Origin: Microbotryum silenes-acaulis | Taxonomy: Eukaryota > Basidiomycota > Microbotryomycetes > Microbotryales > Microbotryaceae | Reading direction: 5' to 3' | DNA: 64,000 nucleotides | NCBI GenBank assembly: GCA_003665825.1 | Contig: QPFY01000004.1 | Span: 1,116,001-1,180,000 of the forward strand | Shown: one piece after another, positions 34,223 to 45,676 of the stretch | Position numbering within the stretch: position 1 is the first letter of the stretch | Layout of the letters: each line of letters opens with the position of its first letter | Made by a program: the position numbers and the translations under genes | Notes under the pieces: generated by a model | The model's database searches: none | The model's input: only the letters and a program-made list of their open reading frames with translations | What the model was told of the DNA's origin: nothing

Positions 34223-36187
34223 ATGGCACCGACATTCGCCTCGCTCAAAGCCAAAGCTGTGAGTGAATTCGCCTCATCTTGTGACTTGACTTGAAGCTGA
34301 CGTATTCCACCCACATGCTTCGTCCATGCACTCTTGCACCGACTCCACAGGCGGACGCAGCAGGGGACCTCAAGACCAAGAGCTCATCGAAGCCGGTGCA
34401 GTACAAGCCCGTCACACCCTGGGATCCGGAAGCTAGTCGTGCCAAACCATCTGCTACAGAAAGGTTCGAGCAAAGTACTGTGTTGCAGCGCCATGCGGCT
34501 ATACACCGTCCGCCACCGCCGCCGAAGCGCATTCACGCCCCCACTGCGGCCGAACAGGAAACGGCAGGACCTGCACAGCCCCCTCGACTGCCTTACAGAG
34601 CATCGCCTCCTTCATCAGGTGCTGCTACACCACCCGTTGCGCCACCTTCGTTGCCGTCTCGCAAGCCTGCGTTCGGCGCCCCCACTGCCGGATCAGCTCC
34701 GCCTCCCCCACCTCCACGTAACAACTCGAACTCGTCCACGGTCAGCAGCAGTAACACTGGCCGAGCAGTGCCGGCTCCGCCTCCAAATACCGCGGCTCCA
34801 CCGTACCAGCACGCCGTCGACCATGATCTGCCTCGCAGGGGATCGTCAGCTGCGGCTCTCGGTCGAAACGGATTTGTCAGGTTCAGCGAGTACGGAACCT
34901 CGGAGAAGGAGGAGCTGTTCGCGATGCTAGACGAGGTAAGTCAATCAGCGATCCAATGTGGACTGCGTGCGGTGATATCTGACGAGCAGGCTCAAAATCG
35001 ACCGTGCAGTTCTTCGAAGCGAGGCTGAGCTCGCTGCAGCTCGGGGGTAACGAGGCACCTTTACCGGCGAAGACCGATTTAGTAAGCTGTTCTACAAGGC
35101 TGTTCTCAAGGCTTTCCCGAGCTGACACTTGATGTTGGAGCAGACGTCAAATCTTCGTCGAGCGGCCATCTCACCACCGTCACCACCGCCGAACGTCGAC
35201 GCTGCTACACCTGCCCGAGCGCGGCGCGCTCGGCCTTCCGATGGAACTGCTAACCAGGCCGAGTCGGAAGCGCCATCCTACCCACCTCCTCAGTCCCATT
35301 CCTCCTCGGCCCTCGCGCTGTGCCACTGGATCATGTACGAGCCTTACGAGACGCTGTGGTACGACGAAGCGTCACCTCGACCTCCCCCACTCGTTCAAGC
35401 GCGCGGCGACATGCGCTACGCAGGATCATGGTCTTCGACGGGCACGAGCAAGACGACGATCGGGCTAATCATCTTTGGTGATGCTTCGTGTTGTTGGTGG
35501 GCGATGTCATTCGATACGCGCAATCCGAGCCAAGTCGAACGTCAAGCGCGATATCGACCGATCCCGTCCCCGTGGTCAGGCGAGCAACTATACGCCGCGA
35601 GCGAGACGTATTCGAGCGAAATCGTTACGTTCGCACGCCAAGCTTATGCGAGTGGTCAACCCGTCGCAAGGGGTGAATGTTGGGACGTGGCCGCGGAAGC
35701 GTTGAAGCACGTCAATCAACGGCCCGGGATGCCCGAAGCGTTCCCCAGCATCGGGAGGACCCACGGTCACCTCATGTACTACGGACGCGTTGGGAAGCCG
35801 GGCGTTTGGAGGGGTGGGGATTGTTATGTCCGACCCGGGGATGTCGTCGAATGGAGATTGGTGGAGATCTGTGGGGCGAACGCACCAAAGGGATCGTTTT
35901 CGACCTTGGGCGATCCTGATCATACAGCCGTAATCGTCGAAGTCGGCACGCCCAAATTGACCCCAGCGGACGGCGAAGAAATCGATGTGACCCAATTGCC
36001 GGACTTGACCGTCGTGGAGCAGTCTCAAGGACGACCACCCTTGTTGAACACGTACAATCTTTCGACTATGTCAACGGGGGAGGTATGGCTTTATCGACCG
36101 GTGCCGCTGGTTGAGTATGTGGGGACCGAGATCAAGGTTGAATGGCCACCCCACTGTCAGACGTGGGAGATTGGACAGCTGGAGTAG
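34223..36187 (+). CDS. Proline-rich actin-patch-type protein with AIM3/BBC1-like C-terminal domain
   Basis: Four exons: 34223-34258, 34351-34935, 35010-35081, 35144-36187; 578 residues. Residues 13-205 are disordered and rich in Pro and Ser, with PPPPPKR and PPPPPPR runs that would suit SH3 partners. From about residue 320 there is a globular domain beginning LALCHWIMYEPYETLWYDE. It contains ARGECWDVAAEALKH (Cys about 407), HGHLMYYGRV, and DPDHTAVIVEV (His about 492), then VWLYRPVPLVEY. The Cys...His arrangement looks like the papain/NlpC-type fold reported for the BBC1/AIM3 C-terminal domain in fungi. I assign this by resemblance only. BBC1 proteins have an N-terminal SH3 domain, which is absent here. 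Whether the Cys is catalytic is unknown. Confidence 0.65.
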
Positions 36188-36406
36188 AGACATTTGGTGA
36201 TGCAAACTCGGTGCATTTTTCTTGTCCGTAATCGAAGATTACACTTTCTTTTTTGACTTTACTAAAGTCAATCACAATGTGCCAGACTCTGCCGACCATT
36301 GACCGAAACAAATTGGACTCGACTCGGTTCGGTTCCTTTTCGGTCTCTCGAGTGCCTTCGAGTCGCAGCCTGGAGTTGAGCCCGTGTCCACGGTGCAGCC
36401 TTCACA

Positions 36407-37171
36407 ATGCGGTCCACCGTGACTGTCTGTCGGTTCTGTTCAGCCATCACAAGATCGTACTCGACATTCAACACCTCAGCTCCGCCCTCAGATGCATCAA
36501 CCTCGCTTCGTCACGCGATGCGATCAGTCGCCCAGCCCGTCGCGGTCGTCACGATCCCCCTTGATCCGACACGACCGAACGTCGATACCCATGGAGCGAC
36601 ACTATCCTCTCTATCCTCCATCTCGCTCTCTCCACCCATCGTGGCATTCTCATTGAGACTGCCCTCAAGGCTGGCGACCTATCTGATGGACTCGAACGGC
36701 GGCAGCTCGTCACGGAGCAAAGATGGAACCGTGCCGCCGAGCAAGACGATGCGGATCCACCTCCTGTCCCATCAGCAAGAAGACCTCGCAAGGATATTCG
36801 CTGGGCAACCTCTACTTGTTGACAAAACTTTATCAAAAGGAAAGCAAGGAACACGGAGGGAGGGAGGAGTGGCGACGTCGGCCGAGTTTGAGCCGCGGTG
36901 GTTTGAGAGCTTACGAGGGGCGAGTTTGGGGACGTTGGAATGTCGGTTGATCAAGTCGCTTTCGTTGAGGACGTTGGAAGAGGATGTCGAAGGGGAAGAG
37001 GTGGAAGGGGAGGGGAGACGAGGACTCGATTCAGCGGAAGAGGAGGACTCGGCCCCGAGATCGCAATTGTTTTTGGCCAAGGTGGTGCATGTCGAATTGC
37101 CGAACGAAGGAGAGGGAGGACGGTTTCACAAAAGCCTGGTATATAAGGGACAGGGGTACCATCATGTATAG
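36407..37171 (+). CDS. Flavin reductase-like (FMN-binding split-barrel) protein, probably mitochondrial
   Basis: Single exon, 254 residues. The N-terminus (MRSTVTVCRFCSAITRSYST) is basic and hydroxylated with no acids, resembling a mitochondrial presequence. The flavin reductase-like domain follows: LRHAMRSVAQPVAVVTIP, then HGATLSSLSSISLSPPIVAFS and LRLPSRLATYL, the region where FMN and the substrate bind in this family. Later HLLSHQQEDLARIFAG and a C-terminal YKGQGYHHV are also typical. Family knowledge: reduces flavins with NAD(P)H or binds FMN; the physiological reaction of fungal members is not established. The acidic insert near residues 195-215 (EEDVEGEEVEGEG) is probably a loop. Confidence 0.85.
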   Translation: MRSTVTVCRFCSAITRSYSTFNTSAPPSDASTSLRHAMRSVAQPVAVVTIPLDPTRPNVDTHGATLSSLSSISLSPPIVAFSLRLPSRLATYLMDSNGGSSSRSKDGTVPPSKTMRIHLLSHQQEDLARIFAGQPLLVDKTLSKGKQGTRREGGVATSAEFEPRWFESLRGASLGTLECRLIKSLSLRTLEEDVEGEEVEGEGRRGLDSAEEEDSAPRSQLFLAKVVHVELPNEGEGGRFHKSLVYKGQGYHHV

Positions 37172-37339
37172 AAAGCGCGCAAGTTGAAAATGTTGTAGTA
37201 CCGAAACACAGTCAACATTTTTCCGCGGTTGGAAGCTTCCCCAAAATTCGACGTGGGGCGCCCCACTTGTTGAGCCCGGTTGCCTTCGCGGAGTCGTCGT
37301 GGCGCCGAGGACCCGAGCGGGAAGCTCAGCCTCTACAGC

Positions 37340-39361
37340 ATGCCAAAAGCCTCGACATCCAGACCTCTACCCCAAAGAACGACCCGATCCTACGCCTACT
37401 CTGACCGGCCACCACTCTCGCGTCGCCACACCACTTCCTCCTCATCTCAACTCGATCAGGATGATCACCCAGCTGGTTCCACGGCTATAACACCCGTCAA
37501 CATCTTGGCTTGTTTCAGAGAGTCGCCTCGCCCTTGTGTGAATCAGGATTTGGTCGATAAGCTCAAGCCGTTGAGGGAGGAGAGGTTCTTGCTTTACGGC
37601 AGTGAGTTTGACGCGGTGGACAGGGAGGTGGGGGGTTGGTAAGGCAGAGGGGGTGACGCGCGTTTGCGAGGGCGCTGAACTAGCAGACTTTCATCAAGAT
37701 GGTTCCATACTCACAAAGTCTTCGTTTCTTCAGGTGCTCATCCCAAAGCCATCTCTTACGCCACGGCTATCAGCGTCATCATCGGCACACCTTGGAAGAT
37801 CCGGACGGCCGAGCAGGCCAGATCTTTGCCCAAAGTCAGTCTTTCAACCTGAAGGTGAGAGTGAAGACGCTCTTAATCCAACCGTTGTTATCTTCCTCCC
37901 CAGGTCGGCGAAAAAATCATAACCAAGATTGAAGAATACCTCCGCACGGGCGAGATCCACGATGCAGGTGAGTCCGTGTCCTCACCTCAAATAGTTTATC
38001 GTTCCTGGGTGAGGATTAACCGACTTTGCTGTGGTTGTCGGAAAACACAGTTCGAGCGGGAAACAACTCGAAAGCTCTGGCTTTGAAGGACATGTCGGCA
38101 GTTCATGGAGTTGGTCAGTCGTGGAAGCGGACGCCGGAAGCCATCACCATCAATCACGCTCTGAACATTCCGCTCGTATTTTGCAGGCCATGTCATGGCG
38201 AACAGCCTCTATACCAAAGGACTGCGGTCTCTCCAAGAGATGCGTGATTCAAAACAATGGGAAAAGGAATTCCAATGGCATGACGATATCCAACAAAAGT
38301 CCGCTCTTGATTGAGCCTTTAGCGAAAACTCGGTCGTATTGACCCATTCGAGCTTCCTATCCGGATCAGAATGCCGCGGCATGAAGTCAAGTCGATCCAT
38401 GAGTTCATCAAAATCCAGATCGAAAAGGTCGAGCCGGGAGCGACGACCTTGTTATGCGGAGGGTCAGTCCCGAACGCGTTTCACTATGATCCTGACGCAT
38501 CCGCTTACTCACGACGAAACCTCGTCTTGATGACGACAGCTACCGCCGAGGCAAAGAGCTCTCGAACGACGTCGACATCCTCATCACTTACGCCGAGAAC
38601 GACGGCAAAGAACGTGGTGTCCTAGCCAGGCTCGTCGAGCGACTACGCGTAAAGGGTCCGATCGCTATCCCAAGACCCCTATCTCCCAAACCTCTCTTCT
38701 GATGCTCCACCCCTCCCTCCTCAGGTTTCATACCCCCTGACGGCGTACTGTCCCTCCACACACCTGCCACAGAACGAACCATAACCTCCAACCGACCGGC
38801 CTCTCCCTTTGATTCTTTGGACAAAGCCTTGATCATCTTTCGTCACCCAGCGAATGGTACTACGAGGAAGAGAGATCATTGGAGAAGGGTCGACTTGGTC
38901 GTGGCGAGATGGCCGCAGTGGGGGGCGGCGGTGGTGGGGTGGACGGGTGAGTGCGGGGGTTGCACACTGGAGAGAAGGATAAGTCATCGTGGACGGGGTT
39001 TTTTGACCACTGGGCTCATCATTCCCATGTAGGTTCGACCCAATTTGAACGCGATTTACGACTGCAGGCCAAAAAAAAGTCCGTCGGGATCTCCCAATGC
39101 CCTTTCCAAGTGATTGGACTAACCGACCCCCTCTTGCCTCTCTCTCTCAGGCATCTAAAATTTGATTCGGGTGGGATACATTCTCGTCTGACGGGGGAGG
39201 TGATCAGAGCCGCGACGGAGGAGGACGTCTTCAAAGTGCTCGGTGTGCCTTACTTGCGTATGTCATAACTCAGAGCACCGCAGGCGAGTATTTCCGGGAA
39301 ACTGATGATGTCGTCATATGACTCCATCACAGCTCCTGAGCTGAGAAATGCGGATCCCTAA
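37340..39361 (+). CDS. Family X DNA polymerase (Pol beta/lambda/IV-like)
   Basis: Eleven exons: 37340-37601, 37734-37834, 37904-37967, 38051-38113, 38187-38298, 38370-38462, 38540-38655, 38725-38946, 39033-39078, 39151-39257, 39333-39361; 404 residues. Helix-hairpin-helix motifs are LPKVGEKI (about residue 120) and VHGVG (about 162). The catalytic Asp pair is in NDVDILITY (Asp242, Asp244) after YRRGKE; the third Asp is 327 in RRVDLVV. The end VFKVLGVPYLPPELRNADP matches the Pol lambda/beta C-terminus. There is no BRCT domain; the 75-residue N-terminus is Ser/Arg-rich. Role by family: gap filling in base excision repair or end joining. Three introns use unusual GTCCG donors, without which a false frameshift appears near 38300. 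Confidence 0.9.
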
Positions 39362-39481
39362 TGCCCCTTTAGGTCTCTGGGCTGCGGACAGTAGTTGATT
39401 TTACTTGCTTATATGTGCTCTCGCTTAGGTAGCCACATAATGGCCTTGCTTGAAATGAAGGGCTAACATCCTTATCTTGCA

Positions 39482-40401
39482 TCAGAAACCTGAAGAGTGG
39501 GTGCGGGGAGCGAGGCAAAAAAGTCAGTAAGATGTTTCGACTCTTTGCGCGGAAGGCTGCGCGACGTACAACATTGGCAATCAAAGGGGCAATCCGGGGT
39601 ACCTGAACAATACCAGAAGCGAATTTCAAGTTCGTAATCATAAGAAAGTATGATGAAGCAGTGCTTACCTCCTCCCAAACCGATCTTGAGTTCCTTGGTA
39701 TCGTAGATCGGATACCCCTCTTCGGTCCGTTTTCCTGCTCGTCCAAAAAGGAATTCAGCACTCCCAAGCATGTGCTTCCCGAATAAAGCAAAAGAGAAGG
39801 ACTCACTCGTATCGCCTCTCGAATCCCTAAACTTCAACTCTTCCTCATCCAACTTGTTTGCGACCCCACCCATCGGCGGTGGTCGATACCTCTCAATCGC
39901 CGAAGATGGATCCACGACCGTCTCCACAACTCGGCCCGAACCGACGGTGGGTGTTTTGGTATTCTTGTTCGCCAAGATGGCCGCGGATATGGAGTCGAGT
40001 GTTTGGGGTTGAGGTCTTTGGGAGCTATTCTTTCCGGTGTGGTCATTTTGGTAGTCATCTTCGATCTCGGCTTCATCCTCTTGTTCAGGATCGAACTCGG
40101 CGGAAGAATCGTCAGTTGGGTCGTCGGAAGCATCCTCATCCTCGTCCGAATCTGAATCCTCCTCCACGTTGTTCACGGGTACTTGTTGCACGGCTTTGGC
40201 CTTTCCTTTCCCCTTCTTGTTCATGGGACCCTGGTTTGAAGTTGACTCGGCCGGCTTGGGTTTCTTGGTCGCGAAGATGTCGTCGATCTCGAACGCGGCG
40301 GTGGCTTGGGTTCGTTTCTTGTCTTGTCTAGTCGAGGTGGAGGCAGTTACGGAGGTGGAGGTGGAGGTGGAGGCGTTGGACTTGTTCTTGTTCTTGGCCA
40401 T
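39482..40401 (-). CDS. DUF1764 family protein
   Basis: Exons in transcript order: 40401-39807, 39734-39669, 39602-39570, 39489-39482; 233 residues. The first 60 residues are Lys/Ser/Thr-rich (MAKNKNKSNASTSTSTS), followed by FEIDDIFATKK and a strongly acidic segment (EEDSDSDEDEDASDDPTDDS). The conserved C-terminal signature of the family is present: FRDSRGDTRKRTEEGYPIY, ELKIGLGGGTP and DCPFDCQCCF. Splicing to an 8-nt last exon (GT TTC TGA) supplies the final Phe and stop exactly as in relatives. The function is unknown; basic and acidic tracts suggest a nuclear or nucleolar location. It is divergent from NOC3, itself nucleolar. Confidence 0.85.
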
Positions 40402-40845
40402 GGTGCAGGTCGAGGACGAGGCGTGAGGGTAGGCGGGGAAAGGAGGTGGAGGTGGAGGTGGAGGTGCGAGGGAGAGCCGTTCAAGTGGCTCGATAACGGA
40501 CCGGCACGAGCTGAGGTTAGGGCAAATCTTCTGGAATACGAGAGGGGGCTTGCTCAGTCCTATTTGAGCCTCAAAACTGAAGTCGATTCGAAAAAAGCGG
40601 TGAGTTATACAAGGGAAAGCAATCTGAAACGATGACCGAGACTCTTGAAGCTCCGCATACCCAACTTTGGGAAGCGGTCCGAACGCGCGCGCGCCCAAGT
40701 CTGATCGCACTTCGCAGCCGGCTCTGGCTCAGCCGGCTCCTGGCTCGTCGTCGTCGATCACTCTCCTCTCGCTTGTGCTCCGCTGCTTCCTGGCCATCGT
40801 CTTAAGTCCACGGTCACCCCCCAAAAACTCCCCCTTTGGGCATCC
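40402..40845. promoter_or_regulatory. Divergent promoter region between DUF1764 gene and NOC3
   Basis: 444 bp between opposite start codons. Close spacing suggests shared regulation, which would fit if both act in ribosome biogenesis (inference). No specific element was recognised. Confidence 0.5.
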
Positions 40846-41161
40846 ATGGCCGCCGCAGGTTCAGGAGGTAAGAAGCGCGTCTCCAACTTCAAGACGACCG
40901 CGCGATCCAAGCGTCACAAAGCCGGTACTTCGGGGACCACACCCAAGAGCAAGTCCACCTCCTCGTCGTCTTCGGCCAAAGTCGACTCGCTCGCACCGAA
41001 CAAGAACGGATCCGCGTTCCCTGGTGACCGGAAGAATCGGTTCGAGGAGAAGGGGAGGGGCAAGGATGGGAAGGACAAGAAGGGGAAAGGCCCTTTGAGG
41101 TTTATTGAGATTGTGGGGCAGAAGCAAAGTACGAGGGAGAGCAAGGATGATGGTCAGGACA

Positions 41162-41193
<32 letters not shown>

Positions 41194-44144
41194 GCGGAAG
41201 ACGGGTCAAGTCAATCAGAGGGGAATGAGAGTGAGCAAGATATGGGCATGTTGATCGATCAGGACGTCGATGAGCAAGGGGGAAAGTTCTTGGTCAAATT
41301 GGACAAGAAGGGGATAGCCACGTCAGTTTTCCGCTCTCTCCACCCGGTCCTCGCTTTCAGCAGCCAGCAGCAAATTTTCAACTCTCTCTATTTCTCTTCT
41401 TTTCCGCAGTTCTCGACCAGCCATCAAAGAAGCCTACCGTAAACAAAAACCAGCCTTACAACAAGCCCAACAAGCCTCGGCGCCTGCCCGAACCCGTCTC
41501 TTGGACGGCATCGAAATCCCCGAAGCCGGGCCGACCAAATCCGAGCTGAAAGCTTTACGCAAGAAGGAGAACCGCCTCAAACGACTCAAGGGCGAATTGC
41601 CAACTTTGGAAGAACAGGACCTCGATGAGGAGGGAGTACCGAGGAGTGGCAAGGAGCATCCCGAGGGGGAGTTGATTGATGATTTGGAGGAAGACGATCT
41701 AGCTTTCGGCAGTGGCGACGATGATGACGATTTGAGCCTCATGAGCGAGTTGGATGAAGGAACCATCAGTACGATGAGTGAGATGAGTGAGATGAGTGAT
41801 TTGGATGATGAGGGTTTGTGGAGTGAAGATGACGACGAGGATGCGACTGAATGGGGTGGAATCGCCAACGATGGGCAGGTTGAAGTCTCGGAATCCGAGG
41901 ACGAGGATGAGGACGACGAGGAGGACGAAGAGGACGAAGGAGACGCCAGTGATGTCTCGGAGGAAGAGGACTACGACAGCGACGAAGACAACGTCGACGC
42001 CATTCCGTTGCCTCGGAAACAGGCCAAACCGACCCAACCGGAAGACGACCTGGAAGCCGTATGGGAACGACGACCCAAAGCAACCAAACCGCCCAAGGAA
42101 CTCCCGACCAAACTCCCCATCGTCCAGAACGGCAAAGTCATTCGATCCAAGGAGACGCTCGAAGGTGCCAGAGCCGACGAAACGGAGGACGAGGAGGAGC
42201 CTGAGCCGAGGCAATCAGAGCCCGAGTACCGTAGTGATCCTTTGGGCCAGCGCTTTGGGCGACCTGCCGTTCGACAGTTGTTGGAGATCAAGGACAGGAA
42301 GGCTCGGATAGCCAAGGCGAGGGAGGAGATTGCTGATCTGGGAAGAGAAGCCAGTGGTACGGGAGAAGGAGAAGGAGGGGTGAGTGGTGCAAGATCTGAC
42401 CTATCGACCGTGCACCGCACTGATGATTCCTTCGATCTTCAAATAGCTCAACTTGCTTAAGCGATTGCTCTCATTGACGGGTCCCAATTTCTCCTCGTCG
42501 TCGTCGGCCCGCAGTGCGGGTGAACGGCCGATCCTCGTCGACCGCGAAATCCGAGTCATGGCCATGATCAGCTTGCTCGCCGTCTTCGTCGACGTTGTGC
42601 CCGGCTACCGGATTCGTGCTTTGACCGCGGCCGAAAAGGAAGTCAAGGTCTCCCAAATGGTTGCTCGTCAACGCGAGTGGGAAGACGGGCTCGTTGCCGT
42701 GTACAAGCGTTTCCTCGAGTTTTGCGAGGCCGAAGTCTCAGCTAAGGACTCGCCCCTCTCCCCCGTCGCGATCCATTGCCTGTGCACATTGGTGAGGGAG
42801 AAACCGGACTTCAACTACAGCGTCAACATCATGGACGTAATCATCAAACGACTCGGGCGAAAGGGATGGGACGAAGGGCATCAAATGTGCCTCGAGGCCG
42901 TTGTCCATTTGTTCATCCACGACACGACGACGACGGCTTCCAACTCGTTGCATCTCGTTCGACTCATCTCCCGCCTTGTACGAGCGAGGTCTTTTGCCGT
43001 TCGACCAGAAGTCATCTCGGCTTTGCTCAACTTGCGCTTGAAGGATGAGTTGGGTGGGGGTCGCGTGCGAGCTTCGACCGAGGCCGTGTTCCGGGAAAGG
43101 GAAGGCCGCAAGGGTGTCGTCAAGTGGAACAAGGAGAAATCGCACAAGGGGCGTAAGGGAGGGAAGGCCAAAGCCGCAATGGACAAGAAGGGGAGCAAGA
43201 AGGCGCGCGAGGTGCGCAAAGAGAGGGCCAAGATCGACGCCGAGATGAGGGAAGCCGAGGGCGAGATCGACCAGCAGGAACGCGAGCGCAACCAGACGGA
43301 AACACTCAAGCTCCTGTTTGCTCTCTATTTCCGCATCGTAAAACTTGATTACCGAAGTCCGCTCTTGCCCGCTGCGCTCGAAGGATTGGCGAGGTTCGCC
43401 CATCTCATCAACATTGACTTTTTCCGGGATTTGCTCGAGGTGCTCAAGGGCATCGTCAAGCGCGGTGGCATCCTCGGTGCCGAGTCGGTCGTCGCCGAAG
43501 CGGACGAGGACGACGAAGAGGATGGAGGCGATGTCGAGGAGCGGACCGAGGCGACGATCCGCCGCAATGACATGCGCGAAAAGTTGCTGTGCATCGTCAC
43601 CGCGTTCGAGTTGCTCCAAGGCCAAGGCGAAGCGTTGATGATCGATCTCGGCGATTTCGTCTCGGCGCTGTACGCGTTGATCCTCCCCTTGTCGCTCTCA
43701 CCGACGTTCGAGGAGACGCCGTACCTCGGTCGCAACAGCATCACGACGACGAACCGGATCACGGCCAAGCTGGCGCAGACCGAGGCCGATCTCTTGTTCC
43801 GAGCGTTGGCGGCGATCTTGCTCACGCCGAGATCGTTGCCTTCGCCGATGCGCACTTTGGCCTTTTCGAAGCGACTGTTGTCGGCGTCGTTGCACTGGCC
43901 TTCAGCTTCTCAATTGCGCGCGTTAACGTTTTTGCGGTCTCTGTTGATTCGCGAACCCAAGCTGGAAGCGATGTTGGAGACGGGCGATCGTCGCGTCGAT
44001 GGTAAATGGAAAGGGGCCGTCGATGAACCGGAACGTGCCGAGCCCGAAGGGACATGTTGGTGGGAGGCGGGCTTGTACCGGTCTCACCCGGATGACAAAG
44101 TCCGGGACGAGGTGAAGAAGTTGGTTAATTATCAGCGAGAGTAG
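40846..44144 (+). CDS. NOC3: Nucleolar complex protein 3 (60S pre-ribosome assembly)
   Basis: Three exons: 40846-41321, 41410-42379, 42447-44144; 1,047 residues. The first 110 residues are basic (KKRVSNFKTTARSKRHK), followed by long acidic stretches including nine consecutive Asp encoded by GAC repeats (41161-41190) and Asp/Glu blocks to about residue 370. The conserved NOC3 region begins about residue 440: IRVMAMISLLAVFVDVVPGY, QREWEDGLVAVYKRFLE, NIMDVIIKRLGRKGWDE and LISRLVRARSF. A CBF/Mak21-type C-terminal part follows (LKLLFALYFRIVK). Family knowledge: NOC3 pairs with NOC2 to drive intranuclear movement of 60S precursors and also has a DNA replication initiation role in yeast. Confidence 0.92.
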
Positions 44145-44379
44145 TGTGATGTGAGCTTTCTTGTAGTTGTTACCGCTTTTAAATGCGAGAGACATTTGAA
44201 AGCATGGGTGCGACGATCATAATGGTAGCTATAAATGACCCTTCATAATTGATGAATACTATCGCATTACTATCCTGGCCTATTCCTGGCCGTTCCTGGC
44301 CGGGCGCGCTGGCCCGTCGTCGGCTTGATCCGGTCCTCTCTCACTTACGCACCGCACGAAGCCGCCCAACTGCACCAGC

Positions 44380-45356
44380 ATGTTCCGCCTCGCCGTCCGA
44401 TCACCCGTCGCCCGAGTGGCGGTTGCCACGCCCCGCATGGCCACACGATCCTTCTTGACCTCGTTGCGCCGTCATTCCGAAGCCGAGCCCATCATCCAGG
44501 TCAGTCACTCGTGCGATGTAGTAGCTCGTCAAGTGGGCGCCGCCCGGCCCCGTCGATCCGGCGCGCGCGCGTCTTTGCCCGAGAGAGCGAGACGACAACG
44601 AGCGACGAGCGACGGAGCACGAGCGACGGAGCACGAGCGACCCTCACAACGAATCGCACAGCTGCTGACACATTCCCTTCGCACACCTCCCCAGGGCTCC
44701 GGAGGTAAACCCGGTCAGGTGCCGACCGATCTCGAACAGGCGACCGGTCTCGAGCGATTCGAACTGTTGATGAAGCTCAAGGGCGAGGAGGCCTTCTCGC
44801 TCGACCCGCTCGAGGTCACCCGTCTCGGTACCGTCCAGGACCCCATCTCGGTCTTCTCTTTGGTGAGTGGCTGTTCATGTTGTTGTCGGAGGGGGGCGAG
44901 GGGGAAAAAGTTTGCGGTGGTCGTAAACTCGGGGGAAACGGCATGCGGAGAGCCTGCAATTCGCCCCAGCTGGGCTTGCTCGGAGGGTAGTAGTGTGCTG
45001 ACGATACCATACTCAAACTCTTTGGTTGTGGAATCACAGGACAACACTCGTATCGTTGGCTGCACTGGTCAGTTGCTTGATGAGCTGGAATGAGCTGGAC
45101 GGGAGGCGGCAACTGACGCACCGCATCCCGCCGTATGGTAGGTTTCCCCGTCGATTCGCACGACACGATCCTCTTCACTATCAACAAGGAAAAGCCCGTA
45201 CGATGCCCCGAGTGCGGATGCGGTCAGTCGGCTTGGGGAGAATCGGGTAATGCGGGGATCCGAGCCGCGGTACTGATGCTCGTCATTTCCTCTCTGCCTA
45301 CAGCGTACAAGGTCGACTTCCAAGGCGTCGAGGACCACGGACACGGTCACCATTAG
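44380..45356 (+). CDS. COX4: Cytochrome c oxidase subunit 4 (mammalian Vb homologue)
   Basis: Five exons: 44380-44499, 44695-44862, 45040-45067, 45142-45222, 45304-45356; 149 residues. The N-terminus (MFRLAVRSPVARVAVATPRM) is a mitochondrial presequence rich in Arg and Ala. The zinc site is complete with the family spacing: Cys104 (IVGC), His112 (DSHD), Cys127 and Cys130 (CPECGC). LERFELLMKLKGEEAFSLDP and RLGTVQDPISVFS are conserved upstream. The protein ends in a His-rich tail (DHGHGHH). Role: nuclear-encoded structural zinc subunit of complex IV on the matrix side. Intron 1 contains short direct repeats (GCGACGGAGCAC twice near 44607-44635). Confidence 0.93.
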
Positions 45357-45676
45357 ACAACTCGGCAAAGGATGGAGAGCGGTTCTCGTGTAGTACGATT
45401 CGAAGAGGGAGGGTGGGGACTGGGGCTGGGGGTGGGGGTGATTGACCCGTTTCGGATGCTAGACGTCGGCCGTAATTCTCTTGTCTGACTGCAAAGAAAT
45501 GATAAGCTGGCTACGGGGGGTTATGATGCGGGTTGGAGCACTTGGGGAAAGCTCCGGAGAGAGACTTACAGTGTCGTTAATACTGAGCGGACCCCTGCTC
45601 GGCGAATCATGGCGCGGCCAAGCGCTCGCGGCCTCTCTTCCTTCTGACCGGGTACGACGTATTCCGGTTCACCAAG
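45357..45676. other. Intergenic: COX4 3' flank and upstream region of the dioxygenase gene
   Basis: 320 bp; no gene, repeat or RNA recognised. Both neighbours read rightwards. Confidence 0.4.

Noticed and set aside
38290..38370. Apparent frameshift and stop in the family X polymerase gene
   Set aside because: Explained by a 71-nt intron (38299-38369) with a GTCCGC donor, which restores the QQKMPRHEVKSI region in frame. The gene is intact.
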